Assembly (NCBI GenBank): GCA_031472005.1
Contig: PZJY01000006.1
Location: forward strand, 1,116,001 to 1,180,000
Length of the DNA: 64,000 nt
From: Tetracladium setigerum
Lineage: Eukaryota > Ascomycota > Leotiomycetes > Helotiales
Reading direction: 5' to 3'
The notes under the pieces were generated by a model. That model saw only the letters and a program-made list of their open reading frames with translations, did no database searches and was not told where the DNA came from. This document shows, piece after piece, positions 1-11,919 of this stretch (position 1 is its first letter; every line of letters starts with the position of its first letter). The position numbers and the translations under genes were made by a program.

Positions 1-3000
1 ATTAGCCATCTGCGGAAGGTACAGAGGAGGAGAGATATGGAATTGTTGGCAAAGTGAAGGGCAGAGGAGGAGGAAGGATAGAGGGATGGAGGGGTAGCTT
101 ACGAGTTAAGGAGATTGGAAAACGTGGTGGGCAACTGGAGTGACCACACAAAGTGCGATCGGTTCTGAAATGGTTAGGTTTGGGAGAGGGTTTTTGTTTT
201 GATGTCAAAGACGAAGCTCTTGGAGAGTTTGGATTTTGTTTGTTGGTGTTGTTGGTGAAGAGTTGGAAGGGAACAGGAGGGGGAGGGGAGAGGATACGTC
301 TTAAATGATAACGCAACACGCACTCAGATGTTTGGTGGGGCAGGCAGGAGCACCCCGCCGGCCATCCGAAGGACGAAGCTGTCGTCGTGGCCAGGCACGG
401 CACACTGCAGTATTAGTAGCGTTATTCGCATGCACTACCTGCCATCCACATCACTTTTTGGAGATGATACAATATCGTTCTACAGTATGAGTTGGCGTTT
501 TCAAAGTTGTGGGTTAAATTCATCTTGAAGCTTTTTGAATTCTTGTTATATTGTTCCTGTGAAAGAACATGTCTTACTACTTACTTACTAGGTATCTTGA
601 GCTGCTTGGTGGCTTCCTCAATGTTGATTGTCCTTGCCGAGGGCGGCTTGCCAAGTCCTTCACCGACTTACATGCCAGGCACCCTAAAGAAACATTGGAT
701 GCTCCTCTGCATATATTGGATCCAATCATCACTATCTACAGTACATGCCGAAGGATCTAAGAACCACCACATACATGTAATTCGTACAGTACGTGCCAGC
801 ACTTAGACGATAACGAACAATGCAGGACGGAAAAATCGACGCAAATATCCGAAGTGTTCCTATATCAGATGAACCCTTCTTAAATACATAGTTTATAACT
901 CTCTACTATCAAATTTCCTGAAGATGGGACGTTTTTGAAGAAAGTCGAAAGGTTGGAAATTTCCCGGGAATAATAAGGTAGAGATTGTGGATGAGTGTCG
1001 TGCATGAGGGGCAGCCTGCAGATGGTAGGATGACAGATTGATTATGTTTGAACTCGAGGTAATGGATAAGGAATAAGCCAAACTATTGTGGCACTGTAGA
1101 ATAAATTTGAACAGGAAATATCCAAGAGATCATGTTCGCTTGTCCTGAATTCTAGTAATTGTGAGATCTTGCAGTCTCCTAAATCTTTGCCCTCACATGC
1201 CTCTGCCCTTTTTCAAGCCGAAAATGGCCGATATTGTCCCACTTTTATAAATATGCTCGCTGTCTTCGCTCGCTTGCAGAGCTGCATGTGTTGTTGAGAT
1301 AGAATAATGGAGAGTCTTTCCATTGGCGATTGAGTAGTGAAATATCTATGTGTGCAGTTCTTGCCATGTCAAGTCCTCATGAGAGCTTTTAAAACTGCAA
1401 CGCTCCCCCATGTTGACATGCTGTAGTTGCTTCACGTCCGATAGTAACCTCACATAACCTGCTCGCCCTCAAAGACCCATCAAGACACCTTCCAAGTTCC
1501 AACCCTTCCAGCTTCACAAAAAACTCAATTCGAGCCTCTTCAACTCCCGCTTGGACTGGTTTGAACTCAATATGGCGGGTTTGTCGATCCCCAGAAACTT
1601 TATAACTTGTGTACTTCTACTTCAGTGTCCTCTCAACTTCGTCTCTCTCTTTCTCTCGTTCTCTCTGTTGTTTCCGTGTTCGGCCATGCATAATCCACAG
1701 AAGAATTCAAAACACAAGAAATATACCTTCCTCCTTGTCTTTTAAGATAATACATCACCGTGTTAAGAATTATTGACTTTTAAATAGCGGTCAACGCACA
1801 CAGAAATACCGCGTCGAAGAAGTATCTGTCGATCCTTTGCGAAGTAGGCGATGCCGTTCGGAGTAGTATTTCGTCGGGGCGTTCCTAAAAGCAAGACTTT
1901 GCCAGATAGGTGTTCTACTCCGTTGAGATTCATCTATCCCTCTTGAAAACATAGTCCGAACAGCCCGCTAGTTCGCGTTCTTCTTATTGCAGTTGCTTCG
2001 GCAATTCACAGAGCAGGACAACTTTATCCACAATGATACCCATATAATCAACTGAAATGAAAGACCGCTGGGTCTGTTATTTCTCGATCGCTGAATCGAG
2101 AGAAATAAGTTGACTGGTCAGAAGTCCAGAAATGTTACCTTCCTTTAACGCCAGAGCCAATCAAGACCATCACCCACAACATAATCAGCTCTGTCAAGTC
2201 AGCCATTGCGAAAAAGCCGGCGGCTGCTGTGTTGCGATGATAAGAGAGATGGAACGATAGGCTCACCATTGTACGTGAATAACATCCCCTCGAAGAAGAT
2301 GGGAAATTGAGAATTCGTGATTCTTGACTCGAAGATATCTCCAGGAACACTTAGGCTATTCCTATCATGGATCGACAAAGAATTCGCCACAAAAAGCAAA
2401 ATCGTGGGGTACAAAGAAAACAAAATTGCAGAACTTGGCCAACAGCCGTCATTCCCCCTTCTTCTCCTCCTCCCAGAAGGAAGTTGATGTGCAGCCGTTA
2501 TGTGAGGGCTGCAGGTCATCTTTCTTGAGGGTACGCCATGCTGCCCATGCTCCATATCTTGTACCACGCGATCCCTTGCGAAACAAAACGATGGGAAAAT
2601 CCCTGTCATGGCGGTGTCGCTTGCGAAACCACAACAACGGTCAAGGTCTCTCGGTCTCAAAGGGACTCTTGTTCAGTTGGGTAAGTTACTCGCGGATGGG
2701 TGAATCTCCAGGCATCTGAGGGAGAATGAGATTAGTTTGAAGTATTTGTCTCTCAACCAATAAACCTTGATGGCGACATGCGGCATTTCCTTCTGGAGAT
2801 GATGAGGGCGGCGGCCGAGACCAACGAGATGAGGGCGAGATGAGTGCGAGATGAGTATCCTTCTTTCGGCTTCGCGTCGACGATCAGGGGTTTCTTTTTG
2901 GTCGGTTGGAGACTTGGACCTGCGAACTCCCTCTTAGCCTCGAGTTTGGCACATCCACATTAGCACAAGCGCAGGTACTGTCCGGAGCTAGGCTCCTGAC

Positions 3001-4203
3001 CCCTATGGAAAGTTTAGGTTAGCCGCCTCTCATGAAATTAACGAGTCTCGATCTCCATCCCTTAGCAACGAATTAGACTTCCATGAGAGCTTGGGTTTAT
3101 GATCACTCTTGCAGCACTAGATGACTAGAGTCTTCACGGCAGTTCATTTGGCATACCGTCCCACTGTACAGTGCAGAGAGTCCGATGCAAACTACAGCAC
3201 GACGCGGGCCTGACCGATCCATCGCTGCCGTGGTTGAGCGCCGCTGAGACAGGTTGATCCAAAAGAAGAGATCAAGAGATCACCACATGAAACTCCATCT
3301 CCCTTCCAACGTGCTTGGTCCCCCCGTCGGCTATTGTTTGGTGGCGGATTGTCTCTTCTGCTTTGGGACAAGAGTGATCGAGGGAGAACAGACTGTTCTT
3401 GTCCTTCGTCGTTGAAACTTCGAGATCTGACAGATGTTTCGGGATTTTGTTATTGTTGCTTTTTTGGAAGCCCAGCAGAGGCACAAGGTAGGTAGCTAGT
3501 TTCTCCCTCCTCAACGTCCAACGGCGTTGAGCAAAGAACTACAAAGCATAACAAAGCAACCCTCCCCCCGGAAATAAGCCGCAAATTCAGTAACGAAGAT
3601 CATATCTGCTCTCCTATCAAGACCCTTGACGCGATACGGTGGCGGGACAGTCTACTTCCGAATTGCTTGAGAGAGAGCTCGGGGCAAGAGCTCATTTTGA
3701 TATTGGACCGACAGGGGCCACTCCCTTTCCTCGAGACTAGAACTGCAACATCTCAAGAACGACGAGACGCCTTCACCTTCGACAAGACGAAACTCGAATC
3801 CACCGTCGTCGCCAACTGCTGTTTGCTCCTAACCCGACAAAATTCTACCTCGAATCTGAAAATAGACATTTCCAGAAGCTCCTGCACTACAATCCAACAT
3901 ACGGCGCAACTATTGGACTTGCCAGCGTCCTGCCCTGAAGCCAAACACCCTCTCTCTTCTCAACACTTCGAGAACCCAGCCAAGGTCAAGCAAGCAGCGC
4001 TTGCGTTGAGTTCGACAGCTGGAATACCACGATACTTCTGAGAATACCAGGAAGCAATTGAATCCAACAATACCGAGTTTACATGTTGCCGACTTGATTG
4101 CTCACCGCCGGCCAAACCCACCCTCACACTCCGCATGTGTTCATAACATTACTATACCAAACATTGATGAAAGAAGTTTGGAGTGCAGATACGATTACAC
4201 AAA
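1..4203. other. Left-edge region without a supported gene
   Basis: Only short open frames of low complexity are present, and none shows a domain, a signal peptide or a convincing splice structure. The stretch just before 4204 is probably the 5' untranslated leader and promoter of the LIM-domain gene. A 12-bp perfect palindrome (CACTGTACAGTG) lies at 3172-3183. A minus-strand open frame at 2-403 is Pro/Ser-rich and could be the leader of a gene beyond the left edge, but it cannot be assigned. Confidence 0.5.
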
Positions 4204-6437
4204 ATGGCAGACTACGGGAGACCCGCGAGCTTTTTGCCAACGATCAAATGTTCTTCTTGCGCAAGGGATATCGAGATCTCCCAGATGGGAGAACATGTTT
4301 GCGGTGGTCCACCTGCAGGCGAGCGTAAGACAATCAATCCAGCGCGATATGCTTGATCAATAAATGCTAAATATATCCTTATAGCAACTCCTCCACCTGA
4401 CAGTTCTGGAAGCTTTGACAGGATACCAAGCAAGCAAAATGCTTCGAACGGTTCTGGGTTTCTGAAGCCAGGGAGGACAATGCCTCCACGGGTAGATACA
4501 TCTGCAGCCAGTAAGCGAGACTACTCATTTTACGTCCGCCATGTAGGTACTGACCATTAGTAGACTCCCCTTATTTCCCACAGAATCAGCTCACACCCGT
4601 GAGCTCCTCGCCGTCACGAAGTATGTCTCCAGTCACACCTCGATCGCCTTTTGGACGACCAATGCCATCGAGAAGTGCAACCGCGCCTTTGCAACGCGCA
4701 CCACCGTCTCCCGAACTCCTATCCTCCAATCTCGATTGTGCATTTCCACCCTTCCCAACCGCCAGATCAAATAACGGACCAAAAAGACCGCCACCAGATA
4801 ATAAGTATGGAGGAAGTAACAATGGATTTGCGGCGGAGCCAGAATCAATGTATGCGCCGGTCAGTCCAAGGTTTGAGGGCAGTAAGGGATTATTACAACG
4901 GATGAACACGATTGCGCCGGGCCCGTTCGATGTGAGGAAACGCCCAAACCCAAATCAAAAAATGCCCGAGCGAAGCCACCAGAGAAATCAGAATGGAGGA
5001 AGCTTGGGAGATGTCATGCCACCTCGCATTGAAGCGATGAACGAACCTCGTCCATCCACCACAAATCCAGAGCATAGTCGGAACATGTCAAATAGCTCCG
5101 AAGCCGCGAAACCAGGCATTGTTCCTCCTAGACAACCACGACAAAACGGCTATGGAGGTTTTGGTGCCCCAGCAATCAACCAGGCTGAGCCAGTACCAAT
5201 GCAGGCTGATAATAGGTCTCAAACTTTCCCTCGTCCAAGCGAGTCGAGAGAGCCATTAATTCGTAGGCCCTCGGAACCATATACCGGCCCTGCCAGCCGA
5301 GAGCCTTTAAGGAATAATAGCGAAATTGGACAGATGCGACATGAGATGATCCCAAGCGAGCTGTCTTCACGACAACAGAATCCGTCGATGTCTGGGCCTG
5401 ATTTAAATAGGAATCTTCCACCTCGTGGCACAAGCTTAAGTCGACCAAGGACAGCCAACCCACAGGGAGATATCCCCCCAATTCCGGAGGTAAATCTGGC
5501 CGATGAGTTTGGAATCAGCAATCCGTATCATACACCCTCAGTATCACAATCTTCGAGTGCGTCGGGCTATAGCGAGAACAGCAAAGCAAGTTCAAGGTCG
5601 AGTCCTCCACGTCCTGGTACTAGCAATTCCCGGAGGAAGCCATCCGACCTTAGTAACATGGATAGTCTGATGTCAGACATTCAGTCTTCAATGGCGGACA
5701 TGCAGCCGAGAGATATTAGCCCCAAATCTTCGCCATCAAAGCAACGAGGACCTTCTCCCACAACTCTAGACCCAACACCCAGGTTTGGGCCTCTCCTTGG
5801 CTCTCATGAGCCTATGGAGCCCGAATTTCAAGTTGGGCGTCTCTCTCCACTTCCTCTCCGAAATCCTGCTCGTCCACAAACCCCGCAACTTGCTCCACGA
5901 GAGCAATCTCCTCGCTCTCGTGATCAAGCACCTGATATTCGAGAGAGATCCCCTGCCCGTCGACCTAGTCGCCCTTCCACTGCCAAAGGCAATTGCAAAG
6001 GCTGTGGGGAGGCAATTAAAGGAAAGTCCATCTCTTCAGCAGATGGGCGACTGACAGGCCGTTACCACAAGGACTGTTTCGTTTGTAAGACTTGCGTTGA
6101 ACCATTTCAGACTGCAACCTTTTATGTAATCGATGATTCACCGTATTGCGAGCGACACTACCACAGGCTGAATGGCAGCATGTGCAGCACCTGTGACAAG
6201 GGCATCGAAGGCCAATATCTTGAGAGCGAAGGCAAGCAGAAGTTCCACCCAGAATGTCTCAGATGTTCAGACTGCAAGCGAAATCTAAGAAATGATTACT
6301 TCGAGATGAACGGAAGAGTGTATTGCGAACGAGATGCATTCCGACGCGCACAAACAGGCCGTAATCTTGGTCTTCCACCTGGAGCTGGAACGAACAGGAT
6401 GGAAAGGAGGACGACTAGGCTGATGATGATGGGCTAA
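4204..6437 (+). CDS. Paxillin-like LIM-domain protein
   Basis: Three exons: 4204-4324, 4385-4510 and 4561 or 4564 to 6437, giving about 706 residues. The start at 4204 gives the N-terminus MADYGRPASFLPTIKCSSC, which continues into a small C2HC-type zinc motif (CSSC, then HVC). A long Ser/Pro/Arg-rich disordered middle follows. The C-terminus has two tandem LIM zinc fingers, the first beginning CKGCGEAIKG and the second CSTCDKGIEG, each with the paired Cys/His ligands. Fungal proteins of this build (Pxl1/paxillin-like) act at the cortex, in polarity and cytokinesis, through protein-protein contacts; that role is family knowledge, not shown here. The second intron ends in a tandem acceptor, TAGTAG, so two proteins differing by one residue are possible. 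LIM assignment is very secure; the exact paralogue is less so. Confidence 0.9.
4558..4563 (+). promoter_or_regulatory. Tandem NAGNAG splice acceptor
   Basis: The intron beginning at 4511 (GTAAGC) has a CTGAC branch site followed by TAGTAG. Use of the first AG gives an exon starting at 4561, and the second gives 4564. Both keep the downstream LIM frame open and change only one or two residues. Confidence 0.6.
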
Positions 6438-7128
6438 TTGCAATAATGATTTTGCGGATTAGCAGACGTTTTGGAGAGAGAGGGTGGTGGATGTTTTAAT
6501 ACTTTACTAATACCGATCGCCCCTAGTGTTCTTGGTCACTTTGGCATGTTTTTCTGGGCATTGTTTGCACATACTTCTATACCTTCTTCCGCGGTTTTTG
6601 GCATTTTGGCAAGGTACATCTTGTTGCATTTACACGGACCTGGCATGGTTTTTCGTCTTTATACCCTTTTTTTGTCCACCTTTTTTCTCCTCTTCTTTTT
6701 CTTTTCTCTTTTTGCATCTGGGATTGCATAAGCGCTTGCTTGCTTGCTTTGTGTTGCTGTTGTTGTGGTGTCAAAGGTCATATTTTTGGGATGAATCTGG
6801 CCGTGCTATTGTCGTGTGTTGGTGGATAAAGCTGAAGAGAGATACAATAATGCATAAGTAGAGTGGTGGCGAAGAAGAGAATGAAGAGACGTTCAAATCA
6901 GATGCTTGTCTTTTCCTTGATCGCCTTCTTGAAGGCTGTGTCTCTGCAAAAGAGGTAGGTATGTTCGCCTAAAAGAGTCCGGAAGATTATCTACCATCAC
7001 TTCACTTCTACTTCCAGACGTGAAAACAAACAGGAGAAATCACCCTGCAACAAGACAACTTCGTAGAAAGCCAATCCTCCTGCGACAACAACAAGCACCA
7101 CCACCACCACCACAACAACAACATCATC
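6438..7128. other. Intergenic: 3' end of LIM gene and leader of the small membrane-protein gene
   Basis: No gene is supported. The first half is T-rich, as expected of a 3' untranslated region. The last 45 bases before 7129 form an A/C-rich triplet tract (CAA/CAC/CAT repeats), typical of an unstructured fungal 5' leader. Confidence 0.5.
7085..7128 (+). repeat. CAN triplet tract in a 5' leader
   Basis: This is a run of CAA, CAC and CAT triplets directly before the start codon at 7129. It is probably untranslated, G-free leader sequence. Confidence 0.6.
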
Positions 7129-7533
7129 ATGCCTGCCACCATGGTACAGTCCACCCCTTCCTTCTCCAAACATCAGCCATTCAACTTAGAATCTAACTCA
7201 AGAAAGCACACCCGAGACATCTCCCACGCCCCATCTCCAACACAACCAGCTCCTCCCTCTTCAGAGATGTAGGCTAGCTAACTTAGCCTCCTTTCCTCTC
7301 CACCTTTCCTTTCGTATTGGCGAATTCGAATGCTAACGACTCAACGATAGGAAATCAAATCCTCTTGGTTGGTAATGGGTGTATTCGTCTGTGCCATTGG
7401 TATCGGTTTTTTCTTCATTTGCTTTTGGGGCGAACGCAAGCCTGCTGCTGCTCCTGCTGGTGGTGCTGGTGCTGGTCGTCGTGGTCGTGGTCGTGGTGCG
7501 AGGGAGCGAAGGGAGCGGAGGGAATTAAGATGA
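7129..7533 (+). CDS. Small single-pass membrane protein, 65 residues
   Basis: Two exons: 7129-7143, encoding only MPATM, and 7351-7533. The 207-bp intron has a perfect TGCTAAC branch site at about 7331. The protein is a short head (EIKSSW), one hydrophobic segment (LVMGVFVCAIGIGFFFICFW), then an Ala/Gly hinge and an Arg-rich tail (GRRGRGRGARERRERRELR). The positive tail after the membrane segment predicts that the C-terminus faces the cytosol or matrix. The codon-perfect exon, the canonical intron and the A/C-rich leader support a real gene. I do not recognise the family. It could be an ER or mitochondrial small subunit. Its size makes it easy for gene finders to miss. Confidence 0.6.
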
Positions 7534-8179
7534 GATGGATTGACAAAAGGGGGTGGTGAGAGAGAGGGAAAGGGGAACAGAGTAATGATGACATGAATGG
7601 AATGAAATGGAAGGGTCCCCGTCTTGTGTGCGATGAGACAGTACCTAGGTACTACATGCATCGCTGTGATATGTTTCGGCCTGGAAGTGATGACTGGGAA
7701 TAGTCTCCTATTTGAGAAATCCTTTTCTAAACGCAGAGACGCGGGATTGAGCGGCTATTAAGAACGTGAAAAATTCTTTACACTACGCTTCTGGTTCTGA
7801 TTGATCTATTTGAATTCCAGTGTATGAGCAGGAGAGTTGGCGGAGAGATCTCAATATGATATGTAGTCTCCTGAATGTGAGATCCACAAATATCCGATAT
7901 TTTGATGACTTCCTCCCCGCATATATGTGTATGAATGAATCACTGGTCTAGAAAATTGAAATCATGAATACTAAGTTTTAAGACATTGTCAAAGTTGCAT
8001 GGAAATAAAGAAGGGCGCAACTGTCAGATTTCTTGGGATCGGAAAGGAAAGAGGTTCTTCACCAATCATTTTTGTGCCAAGAACCATCGTGCCCATGCCC
8101 ATGTCAGCTGCAGCTTTTGGAGCACCAGCTCTTCTTCTCAACGACAACCGTCCAACATGACATTTTCTCATTCTTAATC
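7534..8179. other. Intergenic region before the alpha-glucosidase
   Basis: No gene is supported. It contains a perfect 12-bp palindrome, GTACCTAGGTAC (7641-7652), one of several ACCTAGGT-type elements scattered between genes here. Confidence 0.45.
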
Positions 8180-11100
8180 ATGGCAACTCTCATCTTCGGC
8201 GTTCTTTTCCTTTTTGCGTCGGTGTTTGTCGAGATCCTGGCGGTGGGAGATCAGCTGGTCGACTCGCGGCTGTCAGCTTGTCCAGGCTACGATGTTTCAA
8301 ATGTGAAAACCAGCGGGTCATCATTAACGGCCGACTTACATTTAGCTGGACCAGCATGCAATATTTATGGGAACGATCTTGTGAATCTTACTTTGACCGT
8401 CACGTATGAGACTGGTAAGTACTAACTAGGTGCTCGATTATCATCATCCGATTGACGGTACTAACCAAAGCTGGCAGATAACCGACTTCATGTCAAAATC
8501 GCAGATCTGAAAGAGGAAGTTTATCAGGTTCCGGAAAGTGTTCTCCCTCGACCATCTTCCAAGAATACTGAGCCTGAGAAATCCAATCTATCTTTCAACT
8601 ACACCACATCGCCATTCGCATTCTCCATCACGCGTGCTTCGAGCGGGGAAGTACTTTTCGATACGTCAGCCTCGAGTATCATTTTTGAATCTCAGTATCT
8701 CAGACTGAGAACAAATCTGCCCAAGGATCCAAATCTTTACGGCCTTGGGGAGCACTCCGATACATTTCGTCTCCAGATTTCAAACTACATCCGTACTCTA
8801 TGGTCTCAGGATGCATTCGGCTTGCCCGCCGGTGCCAATTTATATGGGAATCATCCAGTCTACTACGAACACAGGACCACGGGCTCTCATGGCGTCTTCT
8901 TTCTCAATTCAAATGGTATGGATATTAAGATCAGCAATGAGGACGGGGAAAATCAGTATCTTGAATACAATACCCTCGGCGGTGTGTTGGACTTCTACTT
9001 CTTGGCTGGCCCAACACCGATCGATGTGACAAGGCAGTATGCAGAGATTGTTGGCCTGCCAGCTATGATGCCTTACTGGAGTTTCGGTTTCCATAACTGC
9101 AGATACGGATATCAAGATAGCTTTGCTGCAGCTGAAGCTATTTACAATCATTCGAAAGCAGGAATCCCGCTTGAGACGATGTGGCTTGATATTGATTACA
9201 TGGACCGTAGAAGGGTATGTACCAAAATCCGTGCATCTGAACGTGCTAAACTGACTAAGTCCAGGTGTTCACGCTTGATCCAGATCGATTTTCATTCTCC
9301 AAGATGAAAGCAATCAATGATTATCTCCATGCTCATGATCAAAAACAGATCGTCATGGTGGACCCCGCTGTTGCTTTCGCTTCGGACTACCCTCCTTACT
9401 CACGAGGAGCAGAACTGGATATCTTTCTGAAGAGAGATAACGGCAGTGACTGGTTGGGTGTGGTTTGGGCGGGAGTGTCAGTTTATCCGGATTGGTTTTC
9501 GGAGAATATCCAGGAGTATTGGAATACAGAGTTTTCCACGTTCTTTACACCGAATGGTGGGGTTGATATTGACGGCTTATGGATGTAAGTCACACTTCTT
9601 GTTTATAAATGTGTCTTTGAAATCTTTCTTCCAACACTTGACAATTTGAGCTAATTTCTTTTTACTTGCGTAGTGATATGAATGAGCCTTCGGTAAGCAA
9701 GATTCAGTGTCTACTTCCATCTCATCCTTGAGAATATACTCTCCCCGTGTGAGATATGCTGACTTGGACATGACATGAACAGAATTTTCCGTGCCACTTC
9801 CCGTGTGAAGACGTAAGTTTTGAGAATCAAGGACAACTATTCCAACGCTGACGTACTACGTAGCCTTACGGATCCGCCCGTGGCTTTCCACCCGTTCCTC
9901 CTGCTCTCAGAGACCCACCACGTGAAATTCCTGGGTTTCCTTGTGACTTCCAACCACCCGGAACTTGCGAAGATAGTAAAGCACCAAAGAATCCAGCAGT
10001 AAACAATACTACAGAGGTTCCACTTCACGAGACTAGAACCACTGAGCAACCTAGAGCATTGAAGAAATGGTTGGGCTTACCACAGAGAGACCTGCTGTAT
10101 CCAAATTATGCCATTCATAACCGTGCAGCACGGAGTGATGCAGCAAATGCTGCTGACGGAGGTATCTCGAATAAAACCGTCAATACAGATGTCAAGCACC
10201 AGAACGGATTGACAATGTATGATACACACAATCTCTTTGGAACAAGTAAGTTTGACAGGTCCATGTATACCTGTGACGATGACTGAACCTGATTCTAGTG
10301 ATGTCGACTGTCTCACAGGGTTCAATGTTGAAGAGAAGACCTAAAGAGCGGCCATTTGTAATTACAAGATCAACTTTTGCTGGAGCAGGTGCGAAGGTGG
10401 GGAAATGGCTTGGAGATAATGTGAGCAGCTGGTAAGTCATCATCTCATTTATAAACTAAGACGATGAAAGGTTAATAGCTTTTTTTTTTTTTTTTCCAAA
10501 GGCATGCATACAGAATCTCTATTCGAGGCCTCATCGCCTTTACCTCCATCTACCAAGTTCCCATGGTCGGATCAGATGTCTGCGGCCACATGGGCGATAC
10601 AAGCGAGCAACTTTGCACTCGATGGACAACATTAGGAGCTTTTAGTCCATTCTACAGAAACCATAATACGTTTGGCACCTCAGACCAAGAATTCTATCGT
10701 TGGAATAGCACCACGGTGGCAGCCAAGAAAGCGATCGAGATCCGCTATCGTCTTTTAGACTACATATACACTGCGATGTATCTGCAAACTTTAGATGGCA
10801 CACCACTTCTCCACCCTCTATTCTATCTTTATCCGAACGATTTCAAGACTTTCGGCATTGAGTTACAGTATTTCTATGGCAAGGGTTTGCTGGTCAGCCC
10901 TGTCACCGAAGAAGACGCCACGCACGTCTCGGCATATTTCCCAGAGGGGGTGTTCTACGACTATTACACCCATGCTCCAATTGAGGGAAAAGGAAAGTAC
11001 ATCATCATCGAGGATGTAGATTACATCACTATCCCCTCCACTACCGAGGCGGTGTAGTAATCCCTCAACGCATCTCAGGCGCAATGACAACCACAGCTCT

Positions 11101-11503
11101 CCGTAAAAAAGACTTCGAGCTAATTGTCGCCATCAACAAAGAAGGCAAAGCCTCCGGCGAACTATATCTAGACGATGGAATCAGCATCGAGCAAAACTCA
11201 ACGACCCTCGTCAAATTCGAGTATGATCTCGGAAAATTAAAGGTCACAGGCGACTTTGGCTTTGTGTCTGGCGTGAGCATCAAACGGATTACCTTCTTGG
11301 GTGTGGTCGATAAGCCGGTCTCGTGTAGTCTCGGTAGTCGTCTCGTGGGCTGGACGCATGATGGTGATATTGGGGAGTTGGTGGTCGAGGTGGATAGACC
11401 GTTGATGGCGGGATTCGAGGTGACGGTGACGAGTCGAGAGAATCCGGGGTCGGATTTGGATAAGTGGTTGTTTATGGTTCAACGAGAGTTTAAAATGGTC
11501 TAG
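8180..11503 (+). CDS. GH31 alpha-glucosidase, secreted (one-base frameshift near the C-terminus)
   Basis: Eight exons: 8180-8414, 8478-9214, 9265-9584, 9674-9692, 9783-9812, 9864-10245, 10299-10431 and 10502-11503, about 952 residues after one base is allowed for. The start at 8180 gives a signal peptide (MATLIFGVLFLFASVFVEIL). The GH31 nucleophile motif DGLWIDMNEPSN is assembled from three exons. The acid/base motif appears as MVGSDVCGHMGD. The family hydrolyses terminal alpha-1,4-linked glucose from maltose or starch fragments outside the cell. At the C4 run 11033-11036 the frame breaks. The expected IPLHYRGG motif is in another frame, and the C-terminal beta domain continues from there to 11503. 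One missing C restores a single frame. No intron I can propose repairs this. Either an assembly deletion or a recent pseudogene. Confidence 0.9.
10480..10495 (+). repeat. T16 run in an intron
   Basis: Sixteen consecutive T in the intron 10432-10501 of the alpha-glucosidase form its polypyrimidine tract. The run is kept at 16 in the assembly, so homopolymer loss here is not absolute. Confidence 0.8.
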
Positions 11504-11919
11504 TGGGTACAGTAGGTAATTGTAGATATATCAATGATGGATATAATGGAATATTGCTGGGTTTTCACACCCGTTTAAGAACTTGGAACGCATCGATTAG
11601 CTTGATTGTAGATCTAAGGACATGATTTGGAGAACCCGAAGTGTAAAACTCAATCTTACCTGGATTCTGCTGGGGTATTATAGACAAAACTAATAGGCTC
11701 GTTTAGCACGATTATTCATCTTCCAGTTTTTCAGCAGTGTGTACAGCGGTTCGTTTTCTTGGGGATAGTAAGAGGTACGATTAACCATTAACTAAGCTTC
11801 ACAAGCCAACTGATCAAAAGTCATCCTTCTCATCATATATTTCAAAGTAGTGCAATTATATTTTGTCCAATTATATTTTGTCCAATTATATTTTGTCTAG
11901 TAGAAAGAATCAACTATCT
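11504..11919. other. Convergent intergenic region
   Basis: The 3' ends of the alpha-glucosidase (plus) and the dehydrogenase (minus) face each other. No gene is seen; it contains the tandem repeat at 11853-11897. Confidence 0.5.
11853..11897. repeat. Three perfect copies of a 15-bp unit
   Basis: The unit CAATTATATTTTGTC is repeated three times head to tail just downstream of the dehydrogenase stop, probably inside its 3' untranslated region. Confidence 0.85.

Noticed and set aside
2..403. 133-codon minus-strand open frame at the left edge
   Set aside because: Pro/Ser-rich, low complexity, no domain or splice context; may be only a leader of a gene outside the window.
3667..4041. 124-codon plus-strand frame before the LIM gene
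   Set aside because: No family resemblance, and it lies in what looks like the promoter and leader of the LIM gene.
4599..6437. LIM gene beginning at a GTG at 4599
   Set aside because: Two upstream exons with good introns supply a conserved N-terminus with a true ATG at 4204.
7341..7661. Minus-strand 106-codon frame opposite the small membrane protein
   Set aside because: It is the complement of the Ala/Gly/Arg-rich coding region; low complexity and no own motifs.
11084..11503. Separate small gene after the alpha-glucosidase stop
   Set aside because: Its sequence is the C-terminal domain of the same GH31 enzyme in another frame, not an independent gene.
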